In this document: one piece after another, positions 9,287 through 17,235 of the stretch
Layout: each line of letters opens with the position of its first letter
Position numbering within the stretch: the first letter of the stretch is position 1
Assembly: GCA_045430345.1 (NCBI GenBank)
Contig: JAILXT010000001.1
Coordinates: forward strand, 744,001-808,000
DNA: 64,000 bases
Reading direction: 5' to 3'
Source: Agarilytica sp045430345
GTDB lineage: Bacteria > Pseudomonadota > Gammaproteobacteria > Pseudomonadales > Cellvibrionaceae
Notes under the pieces: model-generated
Seen by the model: only the letters and a program-made list of their open reading frames with translations
Database searches by the model: none
Told to the model about the DNA's origin: nothing
Program-made: the position numbers and the translations under genes

Positions 9287-9664
9287 ATGAAAAAAGTGTT
9301 TGTTATGAGCGTTTTTCCACTTGTATTAAGTTTTGGCACGATGGCGTATGCCCACAGCGGTAAAGATCCTCAGAGAGAGTTGGATAAAGCGCTCAATTGG
9401 TTGAAACAATACCAGTCGGAATTTAAAGGAAGTGAGAAATCTCGATCGAAAGTTAAAAACCTCTCCCGGCAACTCGACGTATTACGTTCACGAACATTGT
9501 TATTACGGAATGAACTTGCAGAGTGTGGAAGTGTGGCCTGTTTAAAAAATGGGGAAGTTCGTTATATGCGAGAGATAGCACACACATTAAAAGCCACTCA
9601 AAAAACATTGGCGCAAATGGATACATTGCTAAATGACATTAAAAACACGGGTTCAAACAATTAA
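9287..9664 (+). CDS. Hypothetical periplasmic coiled-coil protein
   Basis: The 125-aa protein has a signal peptide ending FGTMAYA-HSG. The mature part is predicted to be mostly helical and coiled, with a run of Leu-spaced charged residues and one Cys pair (ECGSVACL) that may form a disulfide. No family was recognised. It is the last gene of the Cus operon as judged by spacing (about 40 bp after the cytochrome) and same strand. Confidence 0.65.
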   Translation: MKKVFVMSVFPLVLSFGTMAYAHSGKDPQRELDKALNWLKQYQSEFKGSEKSRSKVKNLSRQLDVLRSRTLLLRNELAECGSVACLKNGEVRYMREIAHTLKATQKTLAQMDTLLNDIKNTGSNN

Positions 9665-9750
9665 CATTTATAACGGGAGTCGTTGTTCTACGGCATGATT
9701 CTCATCTAGGATTCGAAAAATAAAAATATTTTTTCTGGACTAAATATTGA

Positions 9751-9793
9751 TTGACATGAATCAAGCTTAAAACGTAATGTGATGAAATAATAC
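9751..9793 (+). promoter_or_regulatory. FNR/Anr-type box with a class II promoter layout
   Basis: TTGACATGAATCAA (9751-9764) matches the FNR/Anr dyad TTGAT-N4-ATCAA with one substitution. A -10-like TAATAC (9788-9793) lies about 30 bp from the dyad centre, the distance expected when FNR binds at -41.5. The downstream genes are a His-rich exported protein and an outer-membrane barrel. A near-identical arrangement occurs at 48443. Confidence 0.55.
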
Positions 9794-9851
9794 ACCTCTA
9801 TGTTTAGATTTCAATGTTTTTGAATCTGCCAAATCTAACGCGAGAAAATTG

Positions 9852-10277
9852 ATGGCGACCAGACGTATAAGTGCAATAGTTTTAGCCTGGCTACTGATGA
9901 GTCAGCCTGTGCTTTCTGTTGCATTAACGAATCTGGCGGCACATGATGAGGTAGTTCATGATCATTCATCAGCTCACCATGATGATCATCACCGCACGCA
10001 TTTTAGCGATCATCACGAAGAAAAAGTCGATCACCATGAGCATGAAGCATTCCATCAGGGTCGCCAAGACGCACACCATTCATTGATGAAAGCGACTCCC
10101 CATGATTGTGGTCCTTGTGTTAATGGTGATATGAATCACTGTCAGTGTGGCGCCGTTGTGCAACCCAATGCATTCACCGCTTTTCGATATTATGTTTTTT
10201 CCCCCTATAAACTGCTATACACGCATATCTTGGCTGCGCACCGCGAGTCACTCTTTCGTCCCCCCATTTTTGCCTAA
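9852..10277 (+). CDS. Small His/Asp-rich exported protein, metal-island type
   Basis: The 141-aa protein has a signal-like N-terminus (ISAIVLAWLLMSQPVLSVA) and then a very His- and Asp-rich stretch (HHDDHHRTHFSDHHEEK). A Cys group follows (DCGPCVNGDMNHCQCG), and the C-terminus ends LFRPPIFA, as in the protein at 1103-1534. Both probably belong to one family of short metal-responsive exported proteins that precede porin or efflux genes. ATG 9852 is chosen over the TTG at 9849. Metal binding is inferred from composition. Confidence 0.65.
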   Translation: MATRRISAIVLAWLLMSQPVLSVALTNLAAHDEVVHDHSSAHHDDHHRTHFSDHHEEKVDHHEHEAFHQGRQDAHHSLMKATPHDCGPCVNGDMNHCQCGAVVQPNAFTAFRYYVFSPYKLLYTHILAAHRESLFRPPIFA

Positions 10278-10461
10278 CCTAGGATAAGTCCGTCTGCTGT
10301 TTATGCCCTATGCTTCTTTTTTTTAGCGTGGGATATCCGGTCATCGGCTTATTCTCCTTACTTATAAAAATACTTTTTATTTAATCAATATCTTGACCGT
10401 ATGTGATGGTTGGGCGCCGTTGGCGTTTAGCCCATCATGTAAGTCTTAAGGAGACAGAAAC

Positions 10462-11583
10462 ATGTCCGTTAAATTCTTGGCGGCCGTTCCGCTGATGACG
10501 TTGGTTGCGTGGTTACCAACCAGTGCACTGGCGAACGAGGATCGCCCACGATTCGCTGTGGGTGGTTATGGCGATGTTAAATATGAAACAACAGAACTAA
10601 ACGATACAAGCGCCTATAGCGCTCGCTTCGTTCCCATTTTTTTATTTAGCTTGAACGACAAAATGCATGTTGAGGCCGAAACAGAAATAAGCCTTTCTGC
10701 GGAAGGAGAGACAGAAATCGAACTAGAATATGCCGATTTGCATTATTTTCTCACCGATACAGTCACAGTGACCGCAGGGAAATTCCTTCTACCGTTCGGT
10801 CAGTTTGGACCAAATATTCACCCTAGTTGGATTAACCGCTCACCTTGGACACCGGGAATCTACGGCACACATGGTGGTACTCAAGCTATGGAGGCCTTAC
10901 TTCCTGTTTTGAGTGACGTAGGGATCGCTTTTCAAAAAACATTCGTAGTGGGCGAAAACCAAAAGATTTTTTTGGATTTATACAGTACGAACGGTCCGCG
11001 CGTCGAAGCGGCGCATGAAGACGAAGGGGAAGAGGGTGACGTTGTCGAAGAGGAGTCTCATGATGAGTTGCCAGAACTTGAATTTGATGCCACCAATGGC
11101 GATAACAACAAAAATAAAGCGTTCGGCGGAAGAGTGGCGTATGCCTTGCTGCCAAATATCGAAATAGGAGCCTCTTTCTACACATCAAAATACGATGATG
11201 AAGACGCTTTGGAATTTAATGCGCGTGGGTTGGACCTCAATATTTACAGTGCACACTACGCGCTTCGTGGTGAATACATTGCTACGGAAACCGATGGTTT
11301 GGAAGAAGAGGAAGGCGAAATTGAAACCCATACATTTAAACGTGACGGGTGGTATCTACAAAACACACTACAGATTGGAAAATTCTGGCCATCCGTAGCG
11401 GGAACGGAAATCGTTATCGAATATTCAGAAACAAATAAATTAGCAGAAGCCAGCCGCTGGATGGCGGGGATAAATTATTGGCTTGACGCTCGTTCAGTGA
11501 TCAAAGTGGCGTATGACGATACTGACGTGAAAGATGGCGACGATGATCAACGTTTTGTCGTTCAATTAAGTTACGGATTTTAA
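10462..11583 (+). CDS. Outer-membrane beta-barrel (porin-like) protein
   Basis: The 373-aa protein has a signal peptide (cleavage near ALA-NED) and an alternating beta-strand pattern ending in a terminal Phe (VQLSYGF), typical of BAM-dependent barrels. Segments such as TAGKFLLPFGQFGPNIHPSW resemble phosphate-selective/OprP-like and related porins. A long acidic loop (EDEGEEGDVVEEESHDE) and a second one (DGLEEEEGEIE) may bind cations. AAGGAGA at 10448-10454 sets the start. Position in the copper island suggests metal or ligand passage across the outer membrane; the substrate is unknown. Confidence 0.8.
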   Translation: MSVKFLAAVPLMTLVAWLPTSALANEDRPRFAVGGYGDVKYETTELNDTSAYSARFVPIFLFSLNDKMHVEAETEISLSAEGETEIELEYADLHYFLTDTVTVTAGKFLLPFGQFGPNIHPSWINRSPWTPGIYGTHGGTQAMEALLPVLSDVGIAFQKTFVVGENQKIFLDLYSTNGPRVEAAHEDEGEEGDVVEEESHDELPELEFDATNGDNNKNKAFGGRVAYALLPNIEIGASFYTSKYDDEDALEFNARGLDLNIYSAHYALRGEYIATETDGLEEEEGEIETHTFKRDGWYLQNTLQIGKFWPSVAGTEIVIEYSETNKLAEASRWMAGINYWLDARSVIKVAYDDTDVKDGDDDQRFVVQLSYGF

Positions 11584-11595
11584 GAGAGGTCAGTG

Positions 11596-12150
11596 ATGAA
11601 AAAAATAAAATTTCAAGTAAGCCTTTTAATGTTACTTGTCGCGGTTCTCATGTTATTGGGAATGAGCGCGGTATCCAGCGACACAGATAAAGCGTCAATT
11701 AACGGCGCTGCGATATTTAATAACAATTGTGCACGTTGTCATAATGCCCGCTCGTTAGATGAATTTTCCCTGAACGAATGGGCCGTCATCATGCCTCATA
11801 TGCGTGAAAAAGCACACCTTACGGGGAGAGAAACCGATGCGGTTATGCAGTTTATTCGATTGGTTAAAAATGGCAGTGGTGACTCGGAGAAAAAATCCAT
11901 TAATAGCGGTGCGGATCTATTTAAAAAATACAGCTGTCTAGGATGCCACCGTTTTCAAGGGACTGGCGGCACGGTCGGTCCAGCGCTAGATTCAACGATC
12001 GAAGATAAGGGAAACGAATATTTTGTTAAAAAATTGAAAAACCCGCAATTTAATAATCCATCGTCACCAATGCCGAGAATGCCACTGACGGTAGATGAAA
12101 TTGAAGCGTTAGCGACGTTTTTATCTCAGAAAGGGATGAATGAGCAATAG
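11596..12150 (+). CDS. Diheme cytochrome c
   Basis: The 184-aa protein has an N-terminal membrane segment (about residues 8-27) and two c-type heme motifs, CARCH (45-49) and CLGCH (114-118). The second domain ends with Met-containing MPRMPLTVDEIEALATFL, supplying the probable distal ligand. It is the second cytochrome of this island and follows the barrel gene by 12 bp, with GAGGT upstream of the ATG. Electron transfer between periplasmic partners is expected; the partners are not visible here. Confidence 0.87.
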   Translation: MKKIKFQVSLLMLLVAVLMLLGMSAVSSDTDKASINGAAIFNNNCARCHNARSLDEFSLNEWAVIMPHMREKAHLTGRETDAVMQFIRLVKNGSGDSEKKSINSGADLFKKYSCLGCHRFQGTGGTVGPALDSTIEDKGNEYFVKKLKNPQFNNPSSPMPRMPLTVDEIEALATFLSQKGMNEQ

Positions 12151-12208
12151 CATATTAAAGGTTGATTAGGAAAAATAGTGCCAAGGATGGTGGAGGCATA
12201 AAAATGCC

Positions 12209-12239
12209 TTGACCTGTGTCTTACACACAGGTTTAGAGT
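12209..12239 (+). promoter_or_regulatory. MerR-type operator/promoter for the copA operon
   Basis: The inverted repeat ACCTGTGT-CTTAC-ACACAGGT (12212-12232) lies between -35 TTGACC (12209-12214) and -10 TAGAGT (12234-12239), again with a 19-bp spacer. It reads into the merR gene at 12308 and on into the ATPase gene, so the regulator is probably autoregulated. A second perfect dyad, CAGGTTT-T-AAACCTG (12259-12273), follows in the leader. Confidence 0.8.
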
Positions 12240-12307
12240 GGGTATGCATATTTAAACTCAGGTTTTAAACCTGGGAGTTGGTTTTACTAAAAAATTGGAA
12301 ATACTTT

Positions 12308-12724
12308 ATGCGTGTAAATGAATTAGCAAAAACTCTTTCGGTCAGTCCGGAGACGATACGTTTCTATACGCGAAAAGGTTATCTATCACCGGTAAAGAGT
12401 CCAACGAATGGCTACAAGGAATACGGCCCAAATGAGCAAGCGCGTATGGGTTTTATTTTGAGTGCGAGGGCTTTGGGATTCACGGTGAATGATATTGGGG
12501 AAATTCTGGCCGTCGCAGATGCAAAGAATGCCCCCTGTCCTGTGGTGAGGTTATTGATAGAACAGCGTCTTGCAGAAACCGAAGCGCAATTCCAGGAGAC
12601 GAAGCGACTGCGTGATCGGATGCGCGTTGCGGTAGACGAGTGGCGTAGCTTGCCAGATAAGGCGCCGACGGGTCACATGCTTTGTCATTTAATCGAAGAG
12701 TACATGATAAAGGAAGACGAATGA
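12308..12724 (+). CDS. MerR-family metal-responsive regulator of the copA operon
   Basis: The 138-aa protein has the MerR DNA-binding domain (MRVNELAKTLSVSPETIRFYTRKGYL), a dimerisation helix and two cysteines in the effector region (Cys in APCPVVR and in MLCHLIEE). The start at 12308 is set by the conserved MRVNELAK beginning. Its own promoter carries a MerR dyad, and the downstream genes encode a Cu(I)-type ATPase, so a Cu(I)/Ag(I) sensor like CueR is likely. The cysteine spacing is not that of classical CueR, so specificity is inferred from the neighbour. Confidence 0.85.
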   Translation: MRVNELAKTLSVSPETIRFYTRKGYLSPVKSPTNGYKEYGPNEQARMGFILSARALGFTVNDIGEILAVADAKNAPCPVVRLLIEQRLAETEAQFQETKRLRDRMRVAVDEWRSLPDKAPTGHMLCHLIEEYMIKEDE

Positions 12725-12834
12725 ATACACACGAAATGTCAGGTGCGACGCAACGCCTAGGCGCTGCGGCTTCGGACTCCCACCATGTTAGCGATACAGC
12801 GCAAATTTTCGCAAGGGTAAATAATTATGACTGA
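12721..12834 (+). CDS. Possible 37-aa peptide between merR and copA
   Basis: A short frame begins at an ATG that overlaps the merR stop (ATGA) and ends 8 bp inside the start of the ATPase gene. The peptide starts MNTHEMSGATQRLGAAASD and has three His. Overlaps at both ends are typical of translational coupling, and the frame spans exactly the gap between the two genes. No homologue is recognised. It may be a real small protein or a coupling leader. Confidence 0.35.
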   Translation: MNTHEMSGATQRLGAAASDSHHVSDTAQIFARVNNYD

Positions 12835-15358
12835 TGCCATCATTACCAAAAATAAAAACACGACAATATCGCGCCCAGTGACTGACGATGCCCAACTTAT
12901 CGTGCCGGGTATGGGGAGTAATCATTGTGCGGGCCTGGTAAAAAGATCCCTCGAAAGGTTGCAAGGCGTTGAAAATATTCAGACTAATATAGCCAGTCAT
13001 CAGGTGAACGTTTCTTTCAATCCATCTCGCTCATCATTGCAAGATATTCAGGTAGCAGTCGAAAACGCCGGTTATGACGTGACGACAGCGCAGCTCGTGA
13101 CAGACGCCCATGTTCAAAAGGTTACCCTCACAGTCCCCGGTGTGGGCAGCAACCATTGCGCTGGCCTTGTTCGTACATCGCTTGAGCGTTTAACCGGTAT
13201 ATTCGACATCCAGACGAATATTGCCAACCATCAAGTTACGGTGAGTTTCGACCCGAGCAAAGTGGACAGTGCTCGCTTAAAACAAACCGTAGAAAACGCA
13301 GGATATGATGTTGCTGGTGTAGAAAGCGCTCATCACGATTCACACAAAACCTCAGAAGATGCCGAAGCGCGATATCTCGATCAAGCGTGGAAAAACCTCT
13401 GGTTTGCAGCAATACCCACCACCCTCATTATGCTGTTAATGATCCCAGAAATGTTTTGGCAACCACTACCGGGGTATCTCGCGATAGTTGCTGTGCTGGG
13501 TTTTCCTGTGGTGTTTTTTCGGGGTGGAAAATCGACACATCGCTCAGCGTGGCGTTCGTTAAAAAATAGAACCGCGAATATGGATGTTTTAATTTCATTA
13601 GGAAGCATGCCGCCGTATTTAATTGGTTTGATTGGGTTTGTTTACCCGATGACGTCATTTATTGAGATGGCCTCCACCATTATGACGTTCCATATGTTAG
13701 GCCGCTACCTTGAGACTCGTGCAAAAGGGAAGGCGTCACAGGCCATCAAAAAGCTGATTAAGCTCGGTGCGAAAACGGCCATCACCATGCGCGACGGTGA
13801 AGAAATAGAAGTCCCGGTTGAAGCGCTAAAAATAGGGGATGTTATGGTCATTAAGCCGGGGGCCAAAGTGCCGACAGATGGGGAAATTGTTGACGGCTAC
13901 AGTCACTTGGATGAGTCGATTGCAACGGGTGAGTCTGTACCGGTAGAGAAAGGCCCAGGTGATTTAGTGCTGGGCGCTACGATAAACAAAGAAGGGCTTC
14001 TAAAGGTTAACGCCACCAAGATTGGCGCGGACACGTTTTTGTCTCAGGTCATCAAATTAGTCGAACAGGCGCAAGGCTCAAAGGTACCGATACAAGAATT
14101 CGCTGACAGGGTTACGGCCACCTTTGTGCCTGCGGTTATTGCGATCGCAATTTTAAGCTTTCTTTCATGGGCGATTTTTTTCGACACATTGCAGCCTGTT
14201 CTGGAATGGGGAGGAAGTTTTTTACCCTGGGTCGATCCGACGCTGAGTCCAATTATTGCAGCCATACTGGCGGCTGTTGCCGTCCTTGTTATTGCCTGTC
14301 CCTGTGCGCTTGGGTTGGCGACGCCTACGGCGATTATGGTGGGGTCCGGAATGGGTGCTGAAAGAGGTGTGTTGATACGCTCCGGCGAAGCGATACAAAC
14401 CTTGAAAGATATTAAGGTCGTTGTATTGGATAAAACGGGCACCATTACCGCCGGAAAACCCTCCCTTACTGATGTTGTTCCAACTGCCGCCTTTACCGCC
14501 GGAGACCTGTTGTTAGCAACTGCGGCGGTAGAAGCGGGATCGGAGCATCCTTTGGCGCAGGCAATTGTGCAAGGGGCTAAGGTTCAGAACCTGGCGATTC
14601 CCAAGGTAGAGCACTTTAAATCCATTACGGCACGTGGCGTAGAGGGCGTTGTTAACGGCCAGTTGGTACACGTAGGTAGCCGTCGATTGCTTAACGAACA
14701 AGGTGTTGATCTGGGAGAGATGGAAGAGACCTTAACCGCCCTTGAGGTTCAAGGAAAGACAGCGATGTTAGTTGCGATCGATAAGCAGGCAGCGGGGGTT
14801 GTCGCGGTTGCCGACACGATTAAAGACGATTCCAAATCCGCCATAAAAGCGATGCACGATCTTAACATCCATGTCGTGATGGTGACCGGCGATAACGAGC
14901 GGACAGCTAAATTTGTTGCAGACCAAGTCGGTATCGATGAAGTGCTGGCCAACGTGCTACCGGAAGGCAAAGTGGATTCTGTTAAACAGTTGCAAGCCAA
15001 GTACGGCAATAGTGTTGCGATGGTGGGCGACGGGATTAATGACGCACCGGCGTTAAAACAGGCCAACGTAGGTATTGCGATTGGCGCTGGCGCGGATGTG
15101 GCGATCGAGGCAGCCGATGTCACCCTGGTGCAGGGGCAGTTGACCAAGCTTGTCGAAGCCATTCTTTTATCAAAAGCAACGTTTAAAAAAATCGTTGAAA
15201 ACCTTTTTTGGGCCTGGTTTTACAATCTTGCGGCGATTCCTGTGGCAGCGCTCGGCCTGCTTCACCCTATGATCGGTGTTATTGCGATGACTGTGAGTTC
15301 TTTGTCTGTCATTGGTAACTCCATCCTACTAAAGCGTGTTGATGTACGCATTAAATAA
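12827..15358 (+). CDS. copA: Cu(I)-type P1B ATPase with two unusual HMA domains (CopA-like)
   Basis: The 843-aa ATPase has two N-terminal ferredoxin-like metal-binding domains (about 24-88 and 98-165) and then the P-type core. Visible motifs are the transmembrane CPC (491-493), phosphorylation site DKTGT (Asp535), SEHPLAQAI, TGDN and GDGINDAP. The last helices contain YN and MTVSSLSVIGNS, the Cu(I) signature of subgroup 1B-1. Both HMA domains have G-[MV]-GSNHC in place of GMxCxxC, so each keeps only one Cys (34 and 111) plus a His. It exports cytoplasmic Cu(I) or Ag(I). It is in an operon with its MerR regulator. Confidence 0.94.
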   Translation: MTDAIITKNKNTTISRPVTDDAQLIVPGMGSNHCAGLVKRSLERLQGVENIQTNIASHQVNVSFNPSRSSLQDIQVAVENAGYDVTTAQLVTDAHVQKVTLTVPGVGSNHCAGLVRTSLERLTGIFDIQTNIANHQVTVSFDPSKVDSARLKQTVENAGYDVAGVESAHHDSHKTSEDAEARYLDQAWKNLWFAAIPTTLIMLLMIPEMFWQPLPGYLAIVAVLGFPVVFFRGGKSTHRSAWRSLKNRTANMDVLISLGSMPPYLIGLIGFVYPMTSFIEMASTIMTFHMLGRYLETRAKGKASQAIKKLIKLGAKTAITMRDGEEIEVPVEALKIGDVMVIKPGAKVPTDGEIVDGYSHLDESIATGESVPVEKGPGDLVLGATINKEGLLKVNATKIGADTFLSQVIKLVEQAQGSKVPIQEFADRVTATFVPAVIAIAILSFLSWAIFFDTLQPVLEWGGSFLPWVDPTLSPIIAAILAAVAVLVIACPCALGLATPTAIMVGSGMGAERGVLIRSGEAIQTLKDIKVVVLDKTGTITAGKPSLTDVVPTAAFTAGDLLLATAAVEAGSEHPLAQAIVQGAKVQNLAIPKVEHFKSITARGVEGVVNGQLVHVGSRRLLNEQGVDLGEMEETLTALEVQGKTAMLVAIDKQAAGVVAVADTIKDDSKSAIKAMHDLNIHVVMVTGDNERTAKFVADQVGIDEVLANVLPEGKVDSVKQLQAKYGNSVAMVGDGINDAPALKQANVGIAIGAGADVAIEAADVTLVQGQLTKLVEAILLSKATFKKIVENLFWAWFYNLAAIPVAALGLLHPMIGVIAMTVSSLSVIGNSILLKRVDVRIK

Positions 15359-15370
15359 CCGGAGAAAACT

Positions 15371-15442
15371 ATGAGTCACCAATCACAACACCAAACGCAG
15401 ATGAATAATAAGGCTGTCAGAATTAAAGGCGGTGTGAAATGA
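15371..15442 (+). CDS. Possible 23-aa peptide after copA
   Basis: The short frame is preceded by a strong ribosome-binding site (CCGGAGAAAACT) 12 bp after the copA stop. It encodes MSHQSQHQTQMNNKAVRIK plus four residues. Its stop overlaps the next gene's start (ATGA). Gln, His and Met are abundant. The good RBS and tight coupling argue for translation; a function cannot be assigned. Confidence 0.4.
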   Translation: MSHQSQHQTQMNNKAVRIKGGVK

Positions 15443-15711
15443 ACGTAATCCCCATAAAATTCGCAAGCGCCGCGGCCTTGAGCACGGCATTGATTTGGCT
15501 GCTGTGTTCAGTCCTGGTGCTCATTGCGCCAGGTGCAATCAATTATATCAGTGGTGCCATGATGCATCTCGAAATGTCGCACTGGGTATGGGATCTATCG
15601 GTAAGCAAACTGGTAGTGGGCATGCTTGCTTGGGCATTGATGACGTGGTTGGTGGTGTGGTTAACCACCACAATTTATCTACGTTGGCTAGGAGAGACTG
15701 ATCGTGAGTAA
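15439..15711 (+). CDS. DUF5676 family small membrane protein
   Basis: This 90-aa protein has two transmembrane helices (about 9-33 and 55-80), with His and Met between them (SGAMMHLEMSHWVWD). The arrangement matches the DUF5676 family found in copper and silver resistance operons with DUF2933 genes. It is coupled to both neighbours by short overlaps. Function is unknown; a role in membrane copper handling is inferred from linkage. Confidence 0.8.
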   Translation: MNVIPIKFASAAALSTALIWLLCSVLVLIAPGAINYISGAMMHLEMSHWVWDLSVSKLVVGMLAWALMTWLVVWLTTTIYLRWLGETDRE

Positions 15712-15988
15712 TCAAAGACAAAGCTTTTGGATGACACCAAAAGGATTAGCGGCGATGGGGCTTATTGCCGCGGTCACCTACTTTTTGTTGATGGAACATC
15801 GTCAGCATGTCGTTGAGTTTTTGCCATTCCTGATTATTTTACTGTGTCCGCTGATGCATATTTTTATGCACGGCTCACACGGGCATGGGCACCACGACGA
15901 CCATCAAGACGATCCGTCCCAGGCATATAAGCGCGGCGTGGAAGAGGGCCGGAGACAATCACATCAAAATCATCACAAAGGAGATTAA
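15704..15988 (+). CDS. DUF2933 family membrane protein, His-rich tail
   Basis: This 94-aa protein begins at a GTG inside the end of the previous gene. It has two hydrophobic segments, the second being FLPFLIILLCPLMHIFMHG, the DUF2933 hallmark with its conserved Cys-Pro-Leu-Met-His. The tail is rich in His (HGSHGHGHHDDHQDD), which suggests metal binding. Family members recur next to CopA and ICMT-like genes, exactly as here. Biochemical role unknown. Confidence 0.85.
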   Translation: MSNQRQSFWMTPKGLAAMGLIAAVTYFLLMEHRQHVVEFLPFLIILLCPLMHIFMHGSHGHGHHDDHQDDPSQAYKRGVEEGRRQSHQNHHKGD

Positions 15989-15990
15989 TT

Positions 15991-16638
15991 ATGCACGGTG
16001 AATCCGCCTACGGTTTGTGGACATTAGTCATTTTAAATTCCGCTATTTTTATCTTTTTTGCGTTTAGTTTTGTTAAACCGAAAACGAAAACAGAGTGGCG
16101 AAGCCTAACTGCCTTTTCAGCCTTTGTTGTTGCCTTGTTTACAGAAATGTACGGCTTTCCATTAACAATATATTTCTTATCGGGGTGGTTGTCAGAAAAA
16201 TACCCCGGTGTCGATTTTTTATCTCACGAGAACGGGCATTTGTTGCATACGTTACTGGGGTTTGAGGGGAATGCGCACTTTGACCCATTGCACCTACTCA
16301 GCAATGTCGTCATTGTTCTTGGATTTATTCTTCTATCGTCGGCATGGGCAGTATTGCATAAATCACAGCAGACGAGATCACTCGCGACGTCTGGGTGGTA
16401 TGCACGTTGTCGTCACCCACAATATCTCGCCTTTATTCTCATTATGTTCGGATTTCTTCTTCAATGGCCCACCATTCCAACCGTTGTGATGTTTCCGATT
16501 TTAGTATGGGTTTACGTGCGCCTTGCCAAACGCGAGGAGAATATCGCAATGTCCGAATTTGGTGAAGAATATCGCCGTTATATGGCGGTTACACCCAGCT
16601 GGATACCCAAGTTTAAACACCAACCAACACCTATCTGA
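15991..16638 (+). CDS. Isoprenylcysteine carboxylmethyltransferase-like membrane protein
   Basis: The 215-aa protein has about five transmembrane helices. The C-terminal part carries the ICMT/PEMT family core: GWYARCRHPQYLAFI, FGFLLQWPTIPT and YVRLAKREENIAMSEFGEEY, including the Arg-His-Pro-x-Tyr motif and the trailing Glu-Glu that bind S-adenosylmethionine in the family. Bacterial members are common in copper islands, but their substrate is not known and prenylated proteins are not expected. It starts 2 bp after the DUF2933 gene. Confidence 0.82.
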   Translation: MHGESAYGLWTLVILNSAIFIFFAFSFVKPKTKTEWRSLTAFSAFVVALFTEMYGFPLTIYFLSGWLSEKYPGVDFLSHENGHLLHTLLGFEGNAHFDPLHLLSNVVIVLGFILLSSAWAVLHKSQQTRSLATSGWYARCRHPQYLAFILIMFGFLLQWPTIPTVVMFPILVWVYVRLAKREENIAMSEFGEEYRRYMAVTPSWIPKFKHQPTPI

Positions 16639-16648
16639 GGAAAAAACT

Positions 16649-17101
16649 ATGAAAAAGCTAATCTCATCTATCGTAATTTCAAGCGTATTAATCTCCCCTG
16701 TATTTGCTGAAGGGAAGCATCAGCACGGCGAAGGCAAGGCTAATGGAATGGCCGGGGGGATGATGGGCATGATGAGTCATGAGCAAATGTCTGTTATGCA
16801 TGAACACATGGCGAAGATGAAATCCAAGATGGAAAAAATAAAGGCGGAAACAAATCCTGAACAACGTCATAAATTGATGCAGGAACATATGCAAGCCATG
16901 CAAAAGGGAATGCACATGATGAGCGGTGGTGAGAATATGAAAAAACAAAAACACTCGAAGAAAATGGGCGATATGGACATGGGAAAACGTATGGAGATGA
17001 TGGAGCAGCGTATGGGCATGATGCAAATGATGATGGGACAGATGATGTCACATCAATCGGAGGAAAAAAAAACCAAGGGGCATCAACATAAGAAAAGATG
17101 A
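16649..17101 (+). CDS. Met/His/Lys-rich periplasmic protein
   Basis: The 150-aa protein has a signal peptide (SSIVISSVLISPVFA-EG). About one quarter of the residues are Met, mostly in MxxM and MMxMM groups (GGMMGMMSHEQMSVM, RMGMMQMMMGQMM), with His and Lys between them. Methionine-rich stretches bind Cu(I) or Ag(I) in known periplasmic proteins, so sequestration is likely. The frame upstream of ATG 16649 belongs to the 3' end of the methyltransferase gene. A strong hairpin follows 23 bp after the stop. Confidence 0.75.
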   Translation: MKKLISSIVISSVLISPVFAEGKHQHGEGKANGMAGGMMGMMSHEQMSVMHEHMAKMKSKMEKIKAETNPEQRHKLMQEHMQAMQKGMHMMSGGENMKKQKHSKKMGDMDMGKRMEMMEQRMGMMQMMMGQMMSHQSEEKKTKGHQHKKR

Positions 17102-17123
17102 TACCTTTTAGAAAAGATGAAAA

Positions 17124-17153
17124 CGTATAGGACGCCCATTGGCGTCCTATACG
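17124..17153. terminator. Strong hairpin after the copA operon
   Basis: Perfect 13-bp stem CGTATAGGACGCC (17124-17136) and its complement (17141-17153) close a CATT loop. No U-tract follows on the plus strand, while the minus strand shows a T-rich run after the stem. It probably ends or stabilises the upstream transcript. Confidence 0.65.
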
Positions 17154-17235
17154 AGTACTAGAACTCACAAAAAACAAGAATTGAATGAATAGTATGTTCA
17201 ATCTTTAAATTAACTCTGCAATATGAGGTGTGGAT

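Noticed and set aside
16688..17201. Minus-strand His-rich and Ser/Phe-rich frames
   Set aside because: They arise from the Met/His-rich codons (ATG, CAT) of the plus-strand periplasmic protein and have no RBS.
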